Positions 35,762 through 47,811 are shown, counted from the first letter of the stretch. The stretch: DNA of 64,000 nucleotides from Agriotes lineatus (GCA_940337035.1 OW679197.1:61959903-62023902), one strand, 5' to 3'. Program-made: numbers and translations. The notes: generated from the letters alone by a model not told the origin.

Positions 35762-36040
35762 GGTGAGCGGATGGCGCAGCGAGCAAATGCTCGCCTCTCA
35801 GGCGGCCGGCCCGGGTTCGATTCCCGGTAGATACTATAGATGGATTTTAAAAATCGTACGCTCCCCGGCTACCACGCTAACATCTGTGGTAGTCGTTAAC
35901 CCCTAATAAGGGAACTCTTCCTCAATTTCGACGGGCAAGGCTAGCCACCTACCCGGCCTAGGGCAAAGAGGGCTCATAGGACCACTTTGTGGTTATAACA
36001 GGCCACTGGCCTACAATAAGAGGAAGAAGAAGAAGAAGAA
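35762..36040 (+). mobile_element. tRNA-derived SINE with (GAA)n tail
   Basis: The head has an A-box-like GATGGCGCAGCGAGC and a B-box GGTTCGATTCCC (around 35814), typical of a tRNA-type RNA polymerase III promoter. The body ends in AATAAGAGGAAGAAGAAGAA. Flanking duplications GTTTTTAAATA (35751-35761) and GTTTCTAAATA (36041-36051) match at 10 of 11 bases. The tail resembles the 3' end of the minus-strand LINE at 55.7 kb (TAAGAAGAGGAAGAAGAA), which suggests that LINE type as its mobiliser. Confidence 0.85.
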
Positions 36041-38205
36041 GTTTCTAAATAAAAAAATCAGTAAAATGCTTTACCCAGAACTTCCATCGTGGACATTGTG
36101 ACAATAAATAATTTAAAAAATCAAATTAAGTTAGGAGTAAAAATATCTTCACGTTTCTAATAAATTAAATACGTTTTCAAATAAAAAAACGTTACCGGTG
36201 GTCGAATTCGAACGGCAGGTGGACCGCGTGTGCAGCCCACGACCTTTTGTGAGATTTGTAAGGGGACGGGGAATTTCTACCTGCGCCACGAAGGACCGAC
36301 CTCTCGTATTCCTGCTTCGTAGCTATTTAAAAAAACGCGCTAATTTGGGACTCGTTTTTGTATCGTCAAACAGTTATTCTGTATCTATTGACTTCCATTT
36401 TTGGTAAGAATAAAGCCTGCACTATGTACAAATTATTACTTGTATCTACTACTAAGTTCAATCAAAAATAAACAAAATTTTATTTTTTTTAAGGTGCTCA
36501 CCCTATATATTGCAATGGCTTAATGTTTCGACACCATAAGTATTTAATTCGATTGCCCTGCTCTGCTAGCTGTGAGTATTTATTTCTTATTTATCAATTA
36601 ATTTCAAATAATTTCTACTTGAAAAATACTATTGCCATGAAAACTCAATCAGGGTTAGGTTCATTTATCTAGTTGTCTTATTTTTAACTTGTCAAATATT
36701 TAGAATATAAATCTCAATTGTCAAATGACCTTAAATGTCACTGATCTTGACTGAATTCAAAATAATTCTTCTACTTGTAATCAGATACGACCAACGTACA
36801 CTGTTTTCAATATTATTATGATGTATGACATTCTCTATCTTTTATAGTAAGTATTAACTATTTTAATTATTGCAAGTAATAAATATTGTTCATATACTTC
36901 AATTTTATTCTAGGCTAAACTAATAACCAACCTTATTGACGCCATTAATTGCACATCCAGCACCACAGACCCCTTTGTACAATCAGTCACCACACGAACA
37001 CGTCCAACTGCAAGTAACTGTCCAACCAATTTACAGCCGTCAATTCTTTTATAAAAACCTCAAATTAGTCGAAGAATCCAATCTCTGTTTAACCAAAAAC
37101 TGCACCCGTCGACCCACATATCACTCCTTCACAATCCTCTTCTACCAGTAAACTATTCTTGTTATATTCCAAATTAATACCATTTCCTTGCAGGCTCAAC
37201 CGTCAAGACAATACAGCCAATCACTTAGATTGATTCCCAAGTAGATACATCAGTCCTCCATAAATGACTCCTACACCTGCAGTATTCCGCTCCAGTCGAA
37301 TCCCTTCTATTTCCTTTTTCAAAACTGTATCAACTCCAATAAAGCAGCCCAATCCAAATCTTATATATTTAGTTATTATAAAATGATCTTCATCCAATTA
37401 AGACATCTTGTTACTCGTACACCATGATAATTATGTTTCACCTTATTTAAGCTTCATAGATTTATTTACTCACTGTTCTTATTATATCAGTACCATTATT
37501 ATATATAAAACAGTAAAGTTTTCAACATTTTATTAATATCCAAAATATTATGTTACATTTTTCAAAATTTGTTATTCTCCATTCCAAAAACAACTCTCTT
37601 AACTACCGTATTTTCATTATTGATGCTTACTATATTAAAATATACATTTGATACCTACATACTTTGTTATCTTTTAATATTTTAATTTGGTCTGTCGTAT
37701 CTGATATCAGTAGTAAACAATTTCTATCTTTTAACATCTTATTTTATAAATTAAACTATATGAAATTTATTCTTTCCATTCTCATTTCTTTAAAATTTTA
37801 TCGCTATTTAAAAATTGAATTCAAATAACCTTTTATATTCTAAACTTTTGCAAAGACTGACTACAATGCTTTACCAAATCTTTTTATCGTATTGATCATC
37901 AAACTATATACACTTTTATGATATCATAACAATATATTTGTCTGAAATTTTCCCGGTTTCATTTCAAGTAGATATATAATGTGTATGCAAAATATGGTCT
38001 TTCTACAATCAATATTTTTTGAGTTATACCGCCAACACACAGACAGACAGACAGATAGACAGACAGAGAGACAGACAGACGGAATTGAGAAAATCTGTTT
38101 TTCGTCATCTAGGGACCCTGAAACGTGAAGATCTGAAGAAATCTCGGAAGGTGATTTTTTCGTTATTACAATACTTCCTTCGTCTTTTAGACGAGGGAAG
38201 TAAAA
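36041..38205. repeat. Composite repeat split by a 1421-bp insertion
   Basis: The first part (36041-36510) holds CAGAACTTCCATCGTGGACA, an antisense tRNA-like segment with the B-box complement CGAATTCGAACGG (around 36203), AATAAAGCCTGCACTATGTA, and stops inside GGTGCTCACCCTATATAT. The second part (37932-38205) resumes with ATATATTTGTCTGAAATTTT, a GACAGACAGAC run, GGGACCCTGAAACGTGAAGA and the terminal hairpin (38173-38201). Removing 36511-37931 and one ATAT rebuilds the uninterrupted order seen at 27.8 kb. Confidence 0.8.
36511..37931 (+). mobile_element. Probable solo LTR, 1421 bp
   Basis: The insertion starts TGCAATGGCT and ends ATCATAACA, so it has TG...CA termini. It is bounded by ATAT at 36507-36510 and 37932-37935, consistent with a 4-bp target duplication. 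The intact repeat at 27.8 kb proves the boundaries. It has no coding sequence and contains a possible 67-base intron-like segment (GTAAGT at 36847 to TTCTAG at 36913), then a G-poor tract. TG...CA ends with a short duplication fit an LTR left after recombination. The family (Gypsy, BEL/Pao or other) is not known. Confidence 0.7.
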
Positions 38206-38985
38206 ACAACAATTTTTGCTTTCCAATAAATTGTGAGGAGATTTACGTTAGCAGATATTTAAAGGCGATTATTTTTCAAATTTTAACAATGAATCTAAAT
38301 CTTATCGAATATTTACGAAGTTCATCGCATTATGGGTAATGCAAAGGAGCCACAAAGCCAAGTATCCTAACCTCTTTTATTTGGTGTGCTTTGCAGAATT
38401 AAAGTGGTTAATGGTTATAAATATAAAGATAAGATTTTGAAGTTGGTTTAAATACACTTTTTATAGAATCGAATAATAGATCTACACTTCTTTTGGTAGG
38501 TGACTATAAATTATTAATAAGTGAAGTTAAAGAAGCACAAAGATTACGAGAATCGGGGGACTCACTTTCATCTAAACAATACCGAAGATATCCTGATAAT
38601 ATTGAATTTTAAATTAGATATCATACCATATTATGTAATCATATATTGGTTCACTGACATCGAAACTAAATAATACATAGTTACAACATTATGTAGTTAA
38701 TCATATACTGTATTTTACCAAATAAACAACTTCACGCCAGCACGGTTTCATTCCCTATTGTTAATTTTATGAGGTTGTAATACAAAATACGATGAATTTC
38801 GTTAAATAGTGTAGTGGATATTGTTAATTTGCCCACAACGCGTTCTGAGCGTTTTGCAAAGTCCACAACGCTTTATGGGTTAAATTTCGGTCATTGCCCG
38901 AATTCGCTAATTGAGTACAACATATATACTTTGAAAATTTACTGCTTATGAAATGGCTCAAAGAAAACAACAAGGTAGTACTGGA
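38206..38985. other. AT-rich spacer, nothing recognised
   Basis: No gene or repeat boundary was supported. Confidence 0.4.
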
Positions 38986-38989
38986 TTAT

Positions 38990-40830
38990 AAAAGAAAGAT
39001 AGCAAATAAGAAAATTAGTTATTATAGATTGAGAGAGCCGCAGATTTATTTCCAAACCGTCATGCGTTCATTCAAGACCGCAATGGAAATGTCACGATGA
39101 TAGCAGGGAGGGACGCTAAGAAGTGTGTGTAATTTCATACAATGTGGTGTGTGACTTTGGTAAGCGCCGTTGATGTGTCGGCTAAGTACAGTCGAAATAC
39201 TTTAGAATGATGATTAAGAGAAATCTTGTCTCCGGAGTTAAAATAAAATGTCATTAAGTATGGGTGGGTGTAAAACTTGCATTGCTGGAAAGTTTCCTTT
39301 ACATGCATATGTGTTTGGCCTAATGAGGATTGCATCGAAAGTCGGAGAACATTCTTTTGTTACGTTTACAGAGAACTGTAATCGTTGGACCGCAGTATAC
39401 TTGATTTATAATAATTCGGATGTTGTATCAAAGTGTTAGGAATACAAAAATCCTGTGGGGACGCAAAGGAACAGGACATTTGTGGAACCTTCACGGTTCA
39501 TGCTATTACATTCCAGTCTTCCCGCATCATTTTGGGCAGAAACCATCGCAGCAGCAAATTACGTCTGTAACAGATGCATTTCAGGGTGAGACGCCATACA
39601 AGTTTTGAGCCACTGACATCAGCCAATTGGACATTTCTTGATACGAAGTATACATCCTAAACAAGTCGACTAATCCAGGTGTATTTGATCCATCAACTAT
39701 TGAGGGAATGTTGGTAGGCTATTCCGATACCTGCAATGGATCGAGTTGTATCGCATTGTAAGGGACATTAGTGTTCGATGCATTTGGAAAGAATCAGTAT
39801 GAAGACATTGTTTTTACTGAAACGTTAAATAAACAATTCGGACTCTGAGACCAATTAACGACATGGATCCCACCAGAGAAGTTGAAATTGGTACGGAGAA
39901 TGGAAATGTTCCAGATGTTATAATTTCCTGTCACGTGATGGAGAACATACTTATCAAGATAAAGAACCATTTCATGTAAAAGGTAGCCGCATCACATAAA
40001 GACGTCAACTAGACATTTTATTCTTAAGGCTAACAAGACAAAAACATGATCAGAGGGTAAATTATAGTTACAGTGCTGAATTCTTTATAACGGCTACTGA
40101 AATTCCCTTTTGGTAAGCAATCACTAATACAGATAAGGCATAATGGGAATAGCCTGTATTGCCAGACATTTGATACTTGATACCTGATCAGATACTTGGG
40201 ATGTTGTGTATAAGCATATCAATGGAAGGGTAGTTGGGTGGAGAACAGTTGTTCGCAACAAACTTGCAGTTGATGGAACCTTCTACCGACGCAAAGCATG
40301 GTCGAAACACGATTATTTAGATATCATTTTATCCATAACGTGCTGAAGAATTTTCTAGTGAAGATTGCGTAGTTACCTACGAAAAAAGAAATGCCGACAT
40401 CCCGATCAAAGCCTTAAGCAAAGTGAAACACGATCGGTGTGGTAAAAAAAGGTGCAGGGCCATTTCAATTCCTCCAACTGTGGGCGCGCTGCTATAGAGG
40501 CCTTGCGTCCTTCTTCAGCCAATAACGGGAATTTCAGGATGGATCAGAGAAAGGAAGGGTGGAGAATAGAAGAGAGGGCAAGAAAGGTAGAGAGAAGGTA
40601 CTCTGTTGACTCAGGAAAAAAAACCTAAATCAGAGCAGACGGCCAAGGGAATCGAACCTGCAACCTCCCGAATGCTAAGCAGACGTGGTAACTACTAGTC
40701 CACAAAGCTCAGTGATCGGTGTGTAACTGGATTAGAGTTTTATACTCCAAATGGTTAAACAGACGCAAAACTTGTGGTGGGACATTTCGCGGTATTTGTG
40801 TATCGTAGTTAAAAAAACAGTTGATGAATG
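38990..40830 (+). pseudogene. Degenerate copia-type retrotransposon pol
   Basis: Reading across several frames gives the copia order. A zinc-binding CKTCIAGK lies near 39269. Integrase-like EHSFVTFTENCNRWTAVYL is at about 39347, LPASFWAETIAAANYVCNRC around 39520-39580 and GMLVGYSD at about 39709. Reverse-transcriptase entry GWRTVVRNKLAVDGTFYRRK lies around 40230-40300. Near the end, an RNase H-like tail NADIPIKALSKVKHD occurs just before 40432. Frameshifts, stops and internal deletions are numerous, and the catalytic middle of the reverse transcriptase is missing. The last part is split by a SINE at 40442-40713. LTRs were not delimited. It cannot encode a functional polyprotein. Confidence 0.8.
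40442..40713 (-). mobile_element. tRNA-derived SINE inserted in the copia remnant
   Basis: On the minus strand the head contains A-box-like TGGACTAGTAGTTACC and B-box GGTTCGATTCCC. The element ends with CCCTGCACCTTTTTTTAC. An exact 10-bp duplication GATCGGTGTG flanks it (40432-40441 and 40714-40723). The copia reading continues directly across the duplication, which fixes both boundaries and shows that the SINE is younger than the copia copy. Confidence 0.9.
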
Positions 40831-42600
40831 GTTCTAAATTAGTTACAGATATAAATATAGGCTGTACTTTTTACTTGAGATTTGTATTTTCAAGTAAGGC
40901 GTCCCATTATCTCCGTTGCACTTCCCGTGCGGTATGGTATGGTTCTCGACATCAAAAGGTTACAACGAGGTTAAAGATAATAAATGAATGAACACTATTT
41001 ATTTTCTATTTGAAAATCTGTTTCCCACGGAATCTGGCACAAATTTAAGAATGCATAAATTTTAAAATCATTGTTCAGATAGCTTTTCAATTTGCATTTA
41101 CGCTGAAATATATGTATTGTGGAAAATAATATCAGTAAAGGAATCTGTGTACTATTAGTTTATTTAAATGGTTTTTTTAAAAACGTTACGGGATAGATGT
41201 TCATTTTTATTAATTTATATGCTTTTAAAACCATACAGAAACAATATTAAGAAGTATTTCCAAACGAAACGTGAAATACCTTATATTTAGATTTCTAGGT
41301 ATAGGTAAAGATTTGTTTTAGATTAAGTAATAGTTCTACGGATAAATAGAAAATCCCTGCACACATCTTGGATATTTCTGTGAAAACAATTTGTGGTTAC
41401 TAAAATTTCAAATTAGTTATATTTGAAGGTACAAAAATATTTTTGCGTGAGTTACTCTCTTAGCTAGTCGTCACTAAAAACAGAAATTTAGCTAACCTGT
41501 TTGTAAACTATTTACTAAATCTTATTTATGCACAATATGTCTGCAACAATCTGATTAATTCATAACCTAATCCCTTAGTAAATACCAAAATTTAGCATTT
41601 CTGGATTAAATCGAATTATTAAAGTTACACCCAAAGGCCCTTTAATCAACATAAAGTCGAAGATAATTCCTATCTAATAGGTTTCAGGCTTGGAAAGCGT
41701 AATTCGGGAATTAATGTGGCCATATGCCGTTTATTGTGGTGGCCTGCAGCGTCCGCATAAAACCAAAAACATGTACTATTTGAATTGACTGAACTCAAAA
41801 AATAGTTCACTGCTGTGAATTTTTCTGAAAGCGCAAGCTGCTTGCTAAATGTATCTCCGAGCAAATGTCATACGATAACAAAAACCAACAGCGGAGATTG
41901 TATAAAGCAACGAAAGTAATTTTCTTGAGACAAAGGCAAATAAAATCAACCATCCCATCTTGGTTAATCTATACTTTCCTAGTATTGCTTGTAATTTCAT
42001 TAAAATCAGTTACGAACTTTGCGTGGAAATGCTGAACTATTGCTATTACGAATTGGTTAGGTCTGGAAAGTTTAATTGGAGTCGACTTAAAAACTAAATT
42101 AATCTTGAACTAAATAATTTACGAATGCCTTCACTCAGAACAAATTTAGTTTTTGGTATACATAAGAAAAGTGAGATATATTTTTAAGATCTGCTAGAAC
42201 TTCAGCTGAATAATTCTCTGCATATCTGTCGCTTTAGTTATGGGGTTTATCAGTTCAGTTATTTTTTAAAGACATTAATTAAGTAAACTGGTTGACAATA
42301 CTGTTAGAATGATCAGTAGATTTAGAATCAGGTGATCACGTAAACTACGTTGTTGGGGGTATATATGAAAATAATATGAATTTATTGATATTCGGTCAAA
42401 TTTATTTGAAATTTATTTGTTCGTTAGGTAATAGATAATTATAAGCATACGCTGTCAGACACCTATCATTTACTAGAACATATAGGTTTAGTGCTTTATT
42501 TTGAATTGGCTCATTTAAATATTAAGAGTTACTTTTTACTGTCGCCTTTACCGCTTTGGTGAGCTCTATCACTGGTTAAAATATTTGCACTCATTTCCAT
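40831..42600. other. AT-rich region, nothing recognised
   Basis: The left edge may contain the copia 3' LTR, but no matching 5' LTR was identified. A 64-codon minus-strand frame (41670-41864) has no domain. Confidence 0.35.
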
Positions 42601-42611
42601 AACACCCTGTA

Positions 42612-43880
42612 TAACCCACATATAGCCGTCTTAAACTACAAAAAGGCTTTTGATAAAGTGAATAGAAATCGACTTTGGGAAGTCATGCTGAACAAAAGCA
42701 TACCTCAACATCTTAGCAAGATATTTGAAAACATCTACTAAAGCAAAAAATTAATTTTTTATTTATATCGCACTCAGCCAACAGCCGTTAGACCAATTAT
42801 AGGCATCGCTGTGCATTTATGGGGACTTCCAACCCCACTGACGACTGTCATGATGTTGTTATGACCGCCGGGACCAACTATTTCCGTGACAGCCGTATCA
42901 CGAGGCGCCGAGAGATGCAGCCGTGGAACTCCCATCCAAGTTCTGACCAGAGAGAGCGTTGCTTAACTCTGCTGATCGAAAGTGGACGCTTGTTCAAGCT
43001 ACACCACCCGGGACCTGTTACTATCAACAAGAGATGGTAGCAAGGTAGGAAAATCTGGAACTACTCGCATTTACTGTGGAGTATGACAAGGATGTTCCCT
43101 ATCACCGTCGCTTTTTAATATATACATAAACCAAGTCGTTCAAGACTGGGAGAGCAACATAAAAATACACTTTAAAATAAACAATATGGAAATCGACACT
43201 ATCCTGTTTGCCGATGATCAAACAGTATTTGCAATAATTACAGAAGACAATTTACAATATGCGCTACACACATTAAACAACATCGAAGGAATAGAATCTA
43301 GAAATATCGACCTCAAAAACCAAAGTATTGGCTTTTAAAGAACCGTCTAGAGCCAAAATTATTACAAACAATGCAACTATCGAGCGAGTAAACTGTTTAG
43401 ATTCTCTGGGCTTTAACGTTACATACACAGACAGTAAAGATGTAAACAATAAATTAAAAAATTCAGACAAATGTGCGGAACCATAAAAAGACATCTACGG
43501 CTAGTTAGTAAAGATACAAAATTAAAATTGAACAATGTAATATCTGTTCGAGCATTAATGTACGGTTCAGAAAATTGGAGTCTTACACAAAAAGAGGGAA
43601 ATTCAATCGAAGCCGAGGAGATGAAGTTCCTACGTTGGGTGGCTGGATACACGCTGCTGGATTTGTAATCTATTAACAAGAATGGACCAATTCAAGCATA
43701 ACTGGAAAGAACATATATTATAATTGGACGACTGTCGTATCACAAAGAAACTTCTATATTATCAACCACGAGGATAGAGAAGACTGGGGCGGACAAAGAA
43801 ACGTTTAAGTGAACAATTTACATGAGACCGGAACAAACCACAAGGAAGCTGATGGTGATTAATTTTATTATGATGAATTT
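42612..43880 (+). pseudogene. LINE reverse transcriptase, 3' half, broken
   Basis: Conserved reverse-transcriptase blocks appear in order. AVLNYKKAFDKVNRNRLWEV starts near 42630. After an insertion come CGV-stop-QGCSLSPSLFNIY around 43078-43120, then the catalytic box ILFADDQ (FADD at 43207-43218). A C-terminal MYGSENWSLTQKE and AEEMKFLRWVAGY at 43558-43660 follow. These are typical of non-LTR retrotransposons with an endonuclease-reverse transcriptase ORF. The 5' part is absent, and stops and frameshifts occur. A 292-bp SINE splits it. Confidence 0.85.
42747..43038 (-). mobile_element. 5S-rRNA-related SINE inserted in the LINE
   Basis: On the minus strand the element contains CGATCAGCAGAGTTAAGCAACG (complement of 42957-42978), then TGGTCAGAACTTGGATGGG. 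These parallel 5S rRNA, which has CGATCACCGAAGTTAAGCAACG-type and TTAGTACTTGGATGGG-type segments at the same spacing. Downstream come GGGGTTGGAAGTCCCCATAA, GCCTATAATTGGTCTAACGG and an A/T-rich tail. A 5-base AGCAA flanks it (42742-42746, 43039-43043). LINE homology resumes immediately afterwards. A SINE3-type (5S-derived promoter) origin is inferred. The 73-codon frame here is incidental. Confidence 0.72.
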
Positions 43881-44010
43881 GATATGGGATTCAAGTATAG
43901 GTATATAAATTAATTTTAATAAAAATTTAAGAGTTAAATATTCTTGATTTGTCATTATATAAACGTTTTATAAAAAAAAGTTGGTAAATTTTGCTCTCAT
44001 ATATTTTGTA

Positions 44011-44332
44011 GAGGCCGGATAGCGCAGTTTATAGAACGTTTAAGCAAGTCCTCGGTTCGAATCCCACGATGGGTGGAATTTTTCCGCAGCCTTGGTCATC
44101 GGCACTGGGTCCGGTGAGACCATTCACGGGCACCAAATTAACTTCATTTTACTCAGAACCGCAGACCTAAGAGATATTGTAACAAGGCCCACTCATCACC
44201 AAGACACACTTAACACAATGGTTGCTATGCAAGCTCAAAAGGCGCGCTTCAACTTTATAACCCAAAAAGGGGCAAATTAAGCACTACACCGCTGAGATAA
44301 CAAGAGGCAAACGATAATACATACATACATAC
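44011..44332 (+). mobile_element. tRNA-derived SINE with (CATA)n tail
   Basis: It begins GAGGCCGGATAGCGCAGTTT (A-box region), carries B-box GGTTCGAATCCC near 44054, and ends in a (ATAC)n tail (about 44316-44334). The exact 10-bp duplication ATATTTTGTA flanks it (44001-44010, 44333-44342). It belongs to a different family from the (GAA)n SINE at 35.8 kb. The 62-codon frame inside is not a gene. Confidence 0.9.
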
Positions 44333-44342
44333 ATATTTTGTA

Positions 44343-45301
44343 TAAAGTTTAAGAGTTCATAAAGTAGCCTAAGAAACTTTGCTCTGCCTAAAGGTGATAA
44401 AATGTGAAAAAATGCTGTGCCCCAAACCTTTTTGTGCTTCCGTGTTCCATAGAGTTGTCTACAGTCTAAGTTTTATTAACTTGACTCAGAGCAGGCCATG
44501 ACCAATCCGTTTTGTAAGAGCGTACTTAGTTATAAACCAGATTTTGATTACACTGTTACAAATAAAGTTAGCTCAGAACTCGGAACTAACATTTTCCCTT
44601 ATTTTCACAGTTTTGTTAATTGCATTTACGAAAGCAACAATTAATCGCTTGTTTATTTTTTGTTAATAGCTTCTTTTGGAATTTTGAAAGTATATTTTAC
44701 AAAACCCTAATAACTTGTTTCACAACACTTATTAAAAGTAGGCTTTTCACCAATAGCTTGTCGTCCAAAAAATGACGTGTTAAAAGTACAATCATTTTTA
44801 TGATTTTGAATTATGTATGCTAAACTGGAAGCGAGGTTATAAAGTTATTCTAGTTAGTTATTTCGTTATAGATAAAGTGTTTTAGAAGTAATTAAAGAAT
44901 TATGTAATGAATGAAGTAAAATGTGTACTATTATAATTACCTTTCATAACTAACTTTGACAACTACCGGTTGCTGCCTATGCCGGCTACTTATCCATGGA
45001 AATCTTTTTATTATGACATTTATAACTGGTCGTACTAAAAATATTGTATACAACCTCATGCTAAAACTGTTATTGCACTTGACATGTTATGAAACTCAGC
45101 CTACGGATTCGTTTCATAATTTTCATGTCTCGTGTACTAAACGGCCACATTTAGCACTTGTATCATAAGTAACTATTGCAGTGTTCAGACAGCTGTCAAA
45201 AGTGAAGTTGGTAATATTTTTAAGGTTGGCAATTAGTAGTTAGTACACTCTAAAAAATATTAGAAGTCACAACCTGCGTTGAGCCATGTTAAAAGAAGAT
45301 A
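44343..45301. other. AT-rich spacer, nothing recognised
   Basis: A 70-codon frame (44956-45168) is unrecognised. No repeat boundary was found. Confidence 0.4.
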
Positions 45302-46371
45302 TACAGGGTCAGTTTTTTTTTCATTATCACTATAGGGATCTCGGAAACCGTGAAAGATAGAAGGTTGGTTAAATGGAGAAAGAATTGCAGTTTTATGAGC
45401 TTATTTGAGATGTGCTATTGTTTCTTTGAAAAAAATCCAACTCCTACTAGATACAAGCAGAATATTAAAATTACTTAATTTCTTAAAGTCGGTCTAGCGC
45501 CGTTATTATTGAAAATAGAAAAAAAATAATAAGAATAACAGTTTTAGCTATTTTTACGGTGTTTATCCTACACTTATTAGTTTTCTTCTAGCTTTCATAG
45601 TTTTTGAGTTATAACATTAAGATACATTTTTTTAAATAGCAATCATAGTTGGCTTAGACATTTCTAAAAAGAGCTCACTTTTCCGCTTAAAATGACATAA
45701 GGTTTGTTATACCTATTTTGACAAATAATTCTTTTATAATAATTTTCGTAATAAGAAAATGACGAAAACGAAAACTATGAAAGCTAGAAGAAAATTAATA
45801 AGTGTAAGATAAACACCCTAAAAATAGCTAAAACTTTTATTCTTATTATTTTTTCTATTATTTTTATAACGGCGCTAGACAGGCTTTAAAAGATTAAGTA
45901 ATTTTAATATTTTGCTTATATCTAGTAGGCCTTGGATTTTTTAAAAGAAACAAAAGCACACTTTGAAGAAGCTCATAAAACAGCAATTCTTTCTCCGTTT
46001 AGCAAACGAGATATGCTCTTTTTAGAAATGTCTAAGCCAACTATGATTGCTATGTAAAAAAATGTAACTCAAAAACTATGAAAGCTAGAAGAAAACTAAT
46101 AAGTGTAAGATAAACACCTTAAAAATAGCTAAACGTTTTATTCTTATTATTTTTTTCTGTTTTCAATAATAACGGCGCTAGACCGACTTTAAGAAATTAA
46201 GTAATTTTAATATTTTGCTTGTAGCTAGTAGGCATTGGATTTTTTCAAAGAAATAAAAGCACATCTCGAGTAAGCTCATAAAACTGTAATTCTTTCTCCA
46301 TTTAACCAACCTTCTATCTTTCACGGTTTCTGAGATCCCTATAGTGATAATGAAAAAAATCTCACCCTGTA
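45302..46371. mobile_element. 1.07-kb foldback element with TA ends
   Basis: The ends are TACAGGGTCAG and CTCACCCTGTA with TA on both sides. The left arm (CATTATCACTATAGGGATCT, CGGAAACCGTGAAAGATAGA) is matched by its complement at 46280-46365. A third, partly inverted module at about 45740-46010 repeats AGCTAGAAGAAAATTAATAA, TAACGGCGCTAGAC and CTTTCTCCGTTTAGC. No transposase is present. The design parallels 18792-19721, but the sequences differ. Confidence 0.75.
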
Positions 46372-47811
46372 TAATATATTTTTTCAATCCACATCGACAC
46401 TAGTTTTACTTCAAATACTTAATTTTAATAGTCTTTTGTCAATACTGATACTATACATTATAGTACTTCAAGATTCGTTTACTTAATAGTTGAGAATTCA
46501 AAATGTTACTTCCTAAATTTAACAGTTTTTAAAAGAATTTCCTAGCATAGCAGTGTATAGGTATTGGGATTAGTTTTTTTACATTTTTCAGAATGCTGTG
46601 GCTATTCACGTATCTAAATTTGATAAAATAATCTTAAATGGAGTTAATTACAACACTATGTATATAAATTTAAATTTCAGAATAATAGACTTCCTTTGTA
46701 TATCAATAAATTTTATAGATATTTTATTCCTAAGCTTTTTGCAAACTTCATCTAACCAGTCAGACTTAAAGCTTTATTTTGTAGTTTCCTCTTCTGAAAA
46801 TGTGATATCATTATCAAATTTTGTAAATAAAAAAGTTATCTTTCTCTGCAATGTTTCATGTACGAGTAAAGTTTAAGAATTCATGGTTTTATGCATACGT
46901 CTAAATTTTATAAAAAGTTCAGATTTATTTTAGCAAGAATTTTTTATAATTTCGCCACCATAGCTTCAGAAAAACCTAAAAGTTTCATAACATTTTCAAG
47001 AAATACTCTATACACAGATGTTAAAAACGTCTTTAGTTTTTTTAAAAAGGCATTTAAGTATTTATTTTAAGATTATTTAAAACCCCTTGCTTCTTTTCAC
47101 TTGTATCCCCTTTTAACCTTATAGAGGTCAGATTAAAAATAAACTCTTAAAAACCTCCTAATTTAAAAGACACCCATATGCCAAAAAAGAATGTTCTAAC
47201 TCAACACACAGAAGATACGAAAAGTTGTAAAAGTCACTTCTGAATTCAGATTTCGCCTTTAGGGGTTGATTAGGACAAACTGAATTGCTTTTTGGGCATT
47301 TGTATGGGTAAGCTTTTCAAGCAAAAATCAAGTCGACTTCTTATCCAAGAGATTTAAGGAATTCGTGAAAACACATTTTATCTTTAAGGGTGGAATTTTA
47401 GAAAATCATTTCTTTTACGTAACAAAGTGAACGTTCCTGCCAAATTTCAAGTTTATGGTACCAAAGGTTACGGCTTTGTGTTTTTGAATCAAAATTAAAT
47501 ATTAGGAAATAAAGTTATAGCGTAGGGAATAAAACGCACTTTCTTTAAAAAAAAAATGAGCAAAAGTAAAATCTAAAACGTATTACAAACCAGTAGCTTC
47601 GTTTCTTTATTTAAAATGTTCTGAGTAATATAATTCTTACCAACAAAACTTCGGCCTATGATTATGAATCAGAGTCCAATGCGTTTGCGAGTTTGTAAGA
47701 TGGTCCTTTTAACCAGGGGGTTGCCACTTGCCAACGTTGACAACGTGTAATATATGTATTTTTTGTTTTATGACATAGTCATAGGTAACCGAATTGTAAA
47801 TAATAAGTATA
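46372..47811. other. AT-rich region, nothing recognised
   Basis: A 92-codon frame at 46598-46876 is hydrophobic and T-rich, with no recognised domain. Nothing else was supported. Confidence 0.4.

Noticed and set aside
35762..35836. tRNA gene suggested by clear A and B boxes
   Set aside because: Acceptor-stem pairing is not convincing, and a SINE body with tail and target duplication follows.
37924..38339. Opposing 100- and 106-codon frames
   Set aside because: They cover the GACA tract and hairpin of the composite repeat.
42931..42978. Genuine 5S rRNA gene fragment
   Set aside because: Only partial similarity, flanked by SINE sequence, an A/T-rich tail and short duplications.
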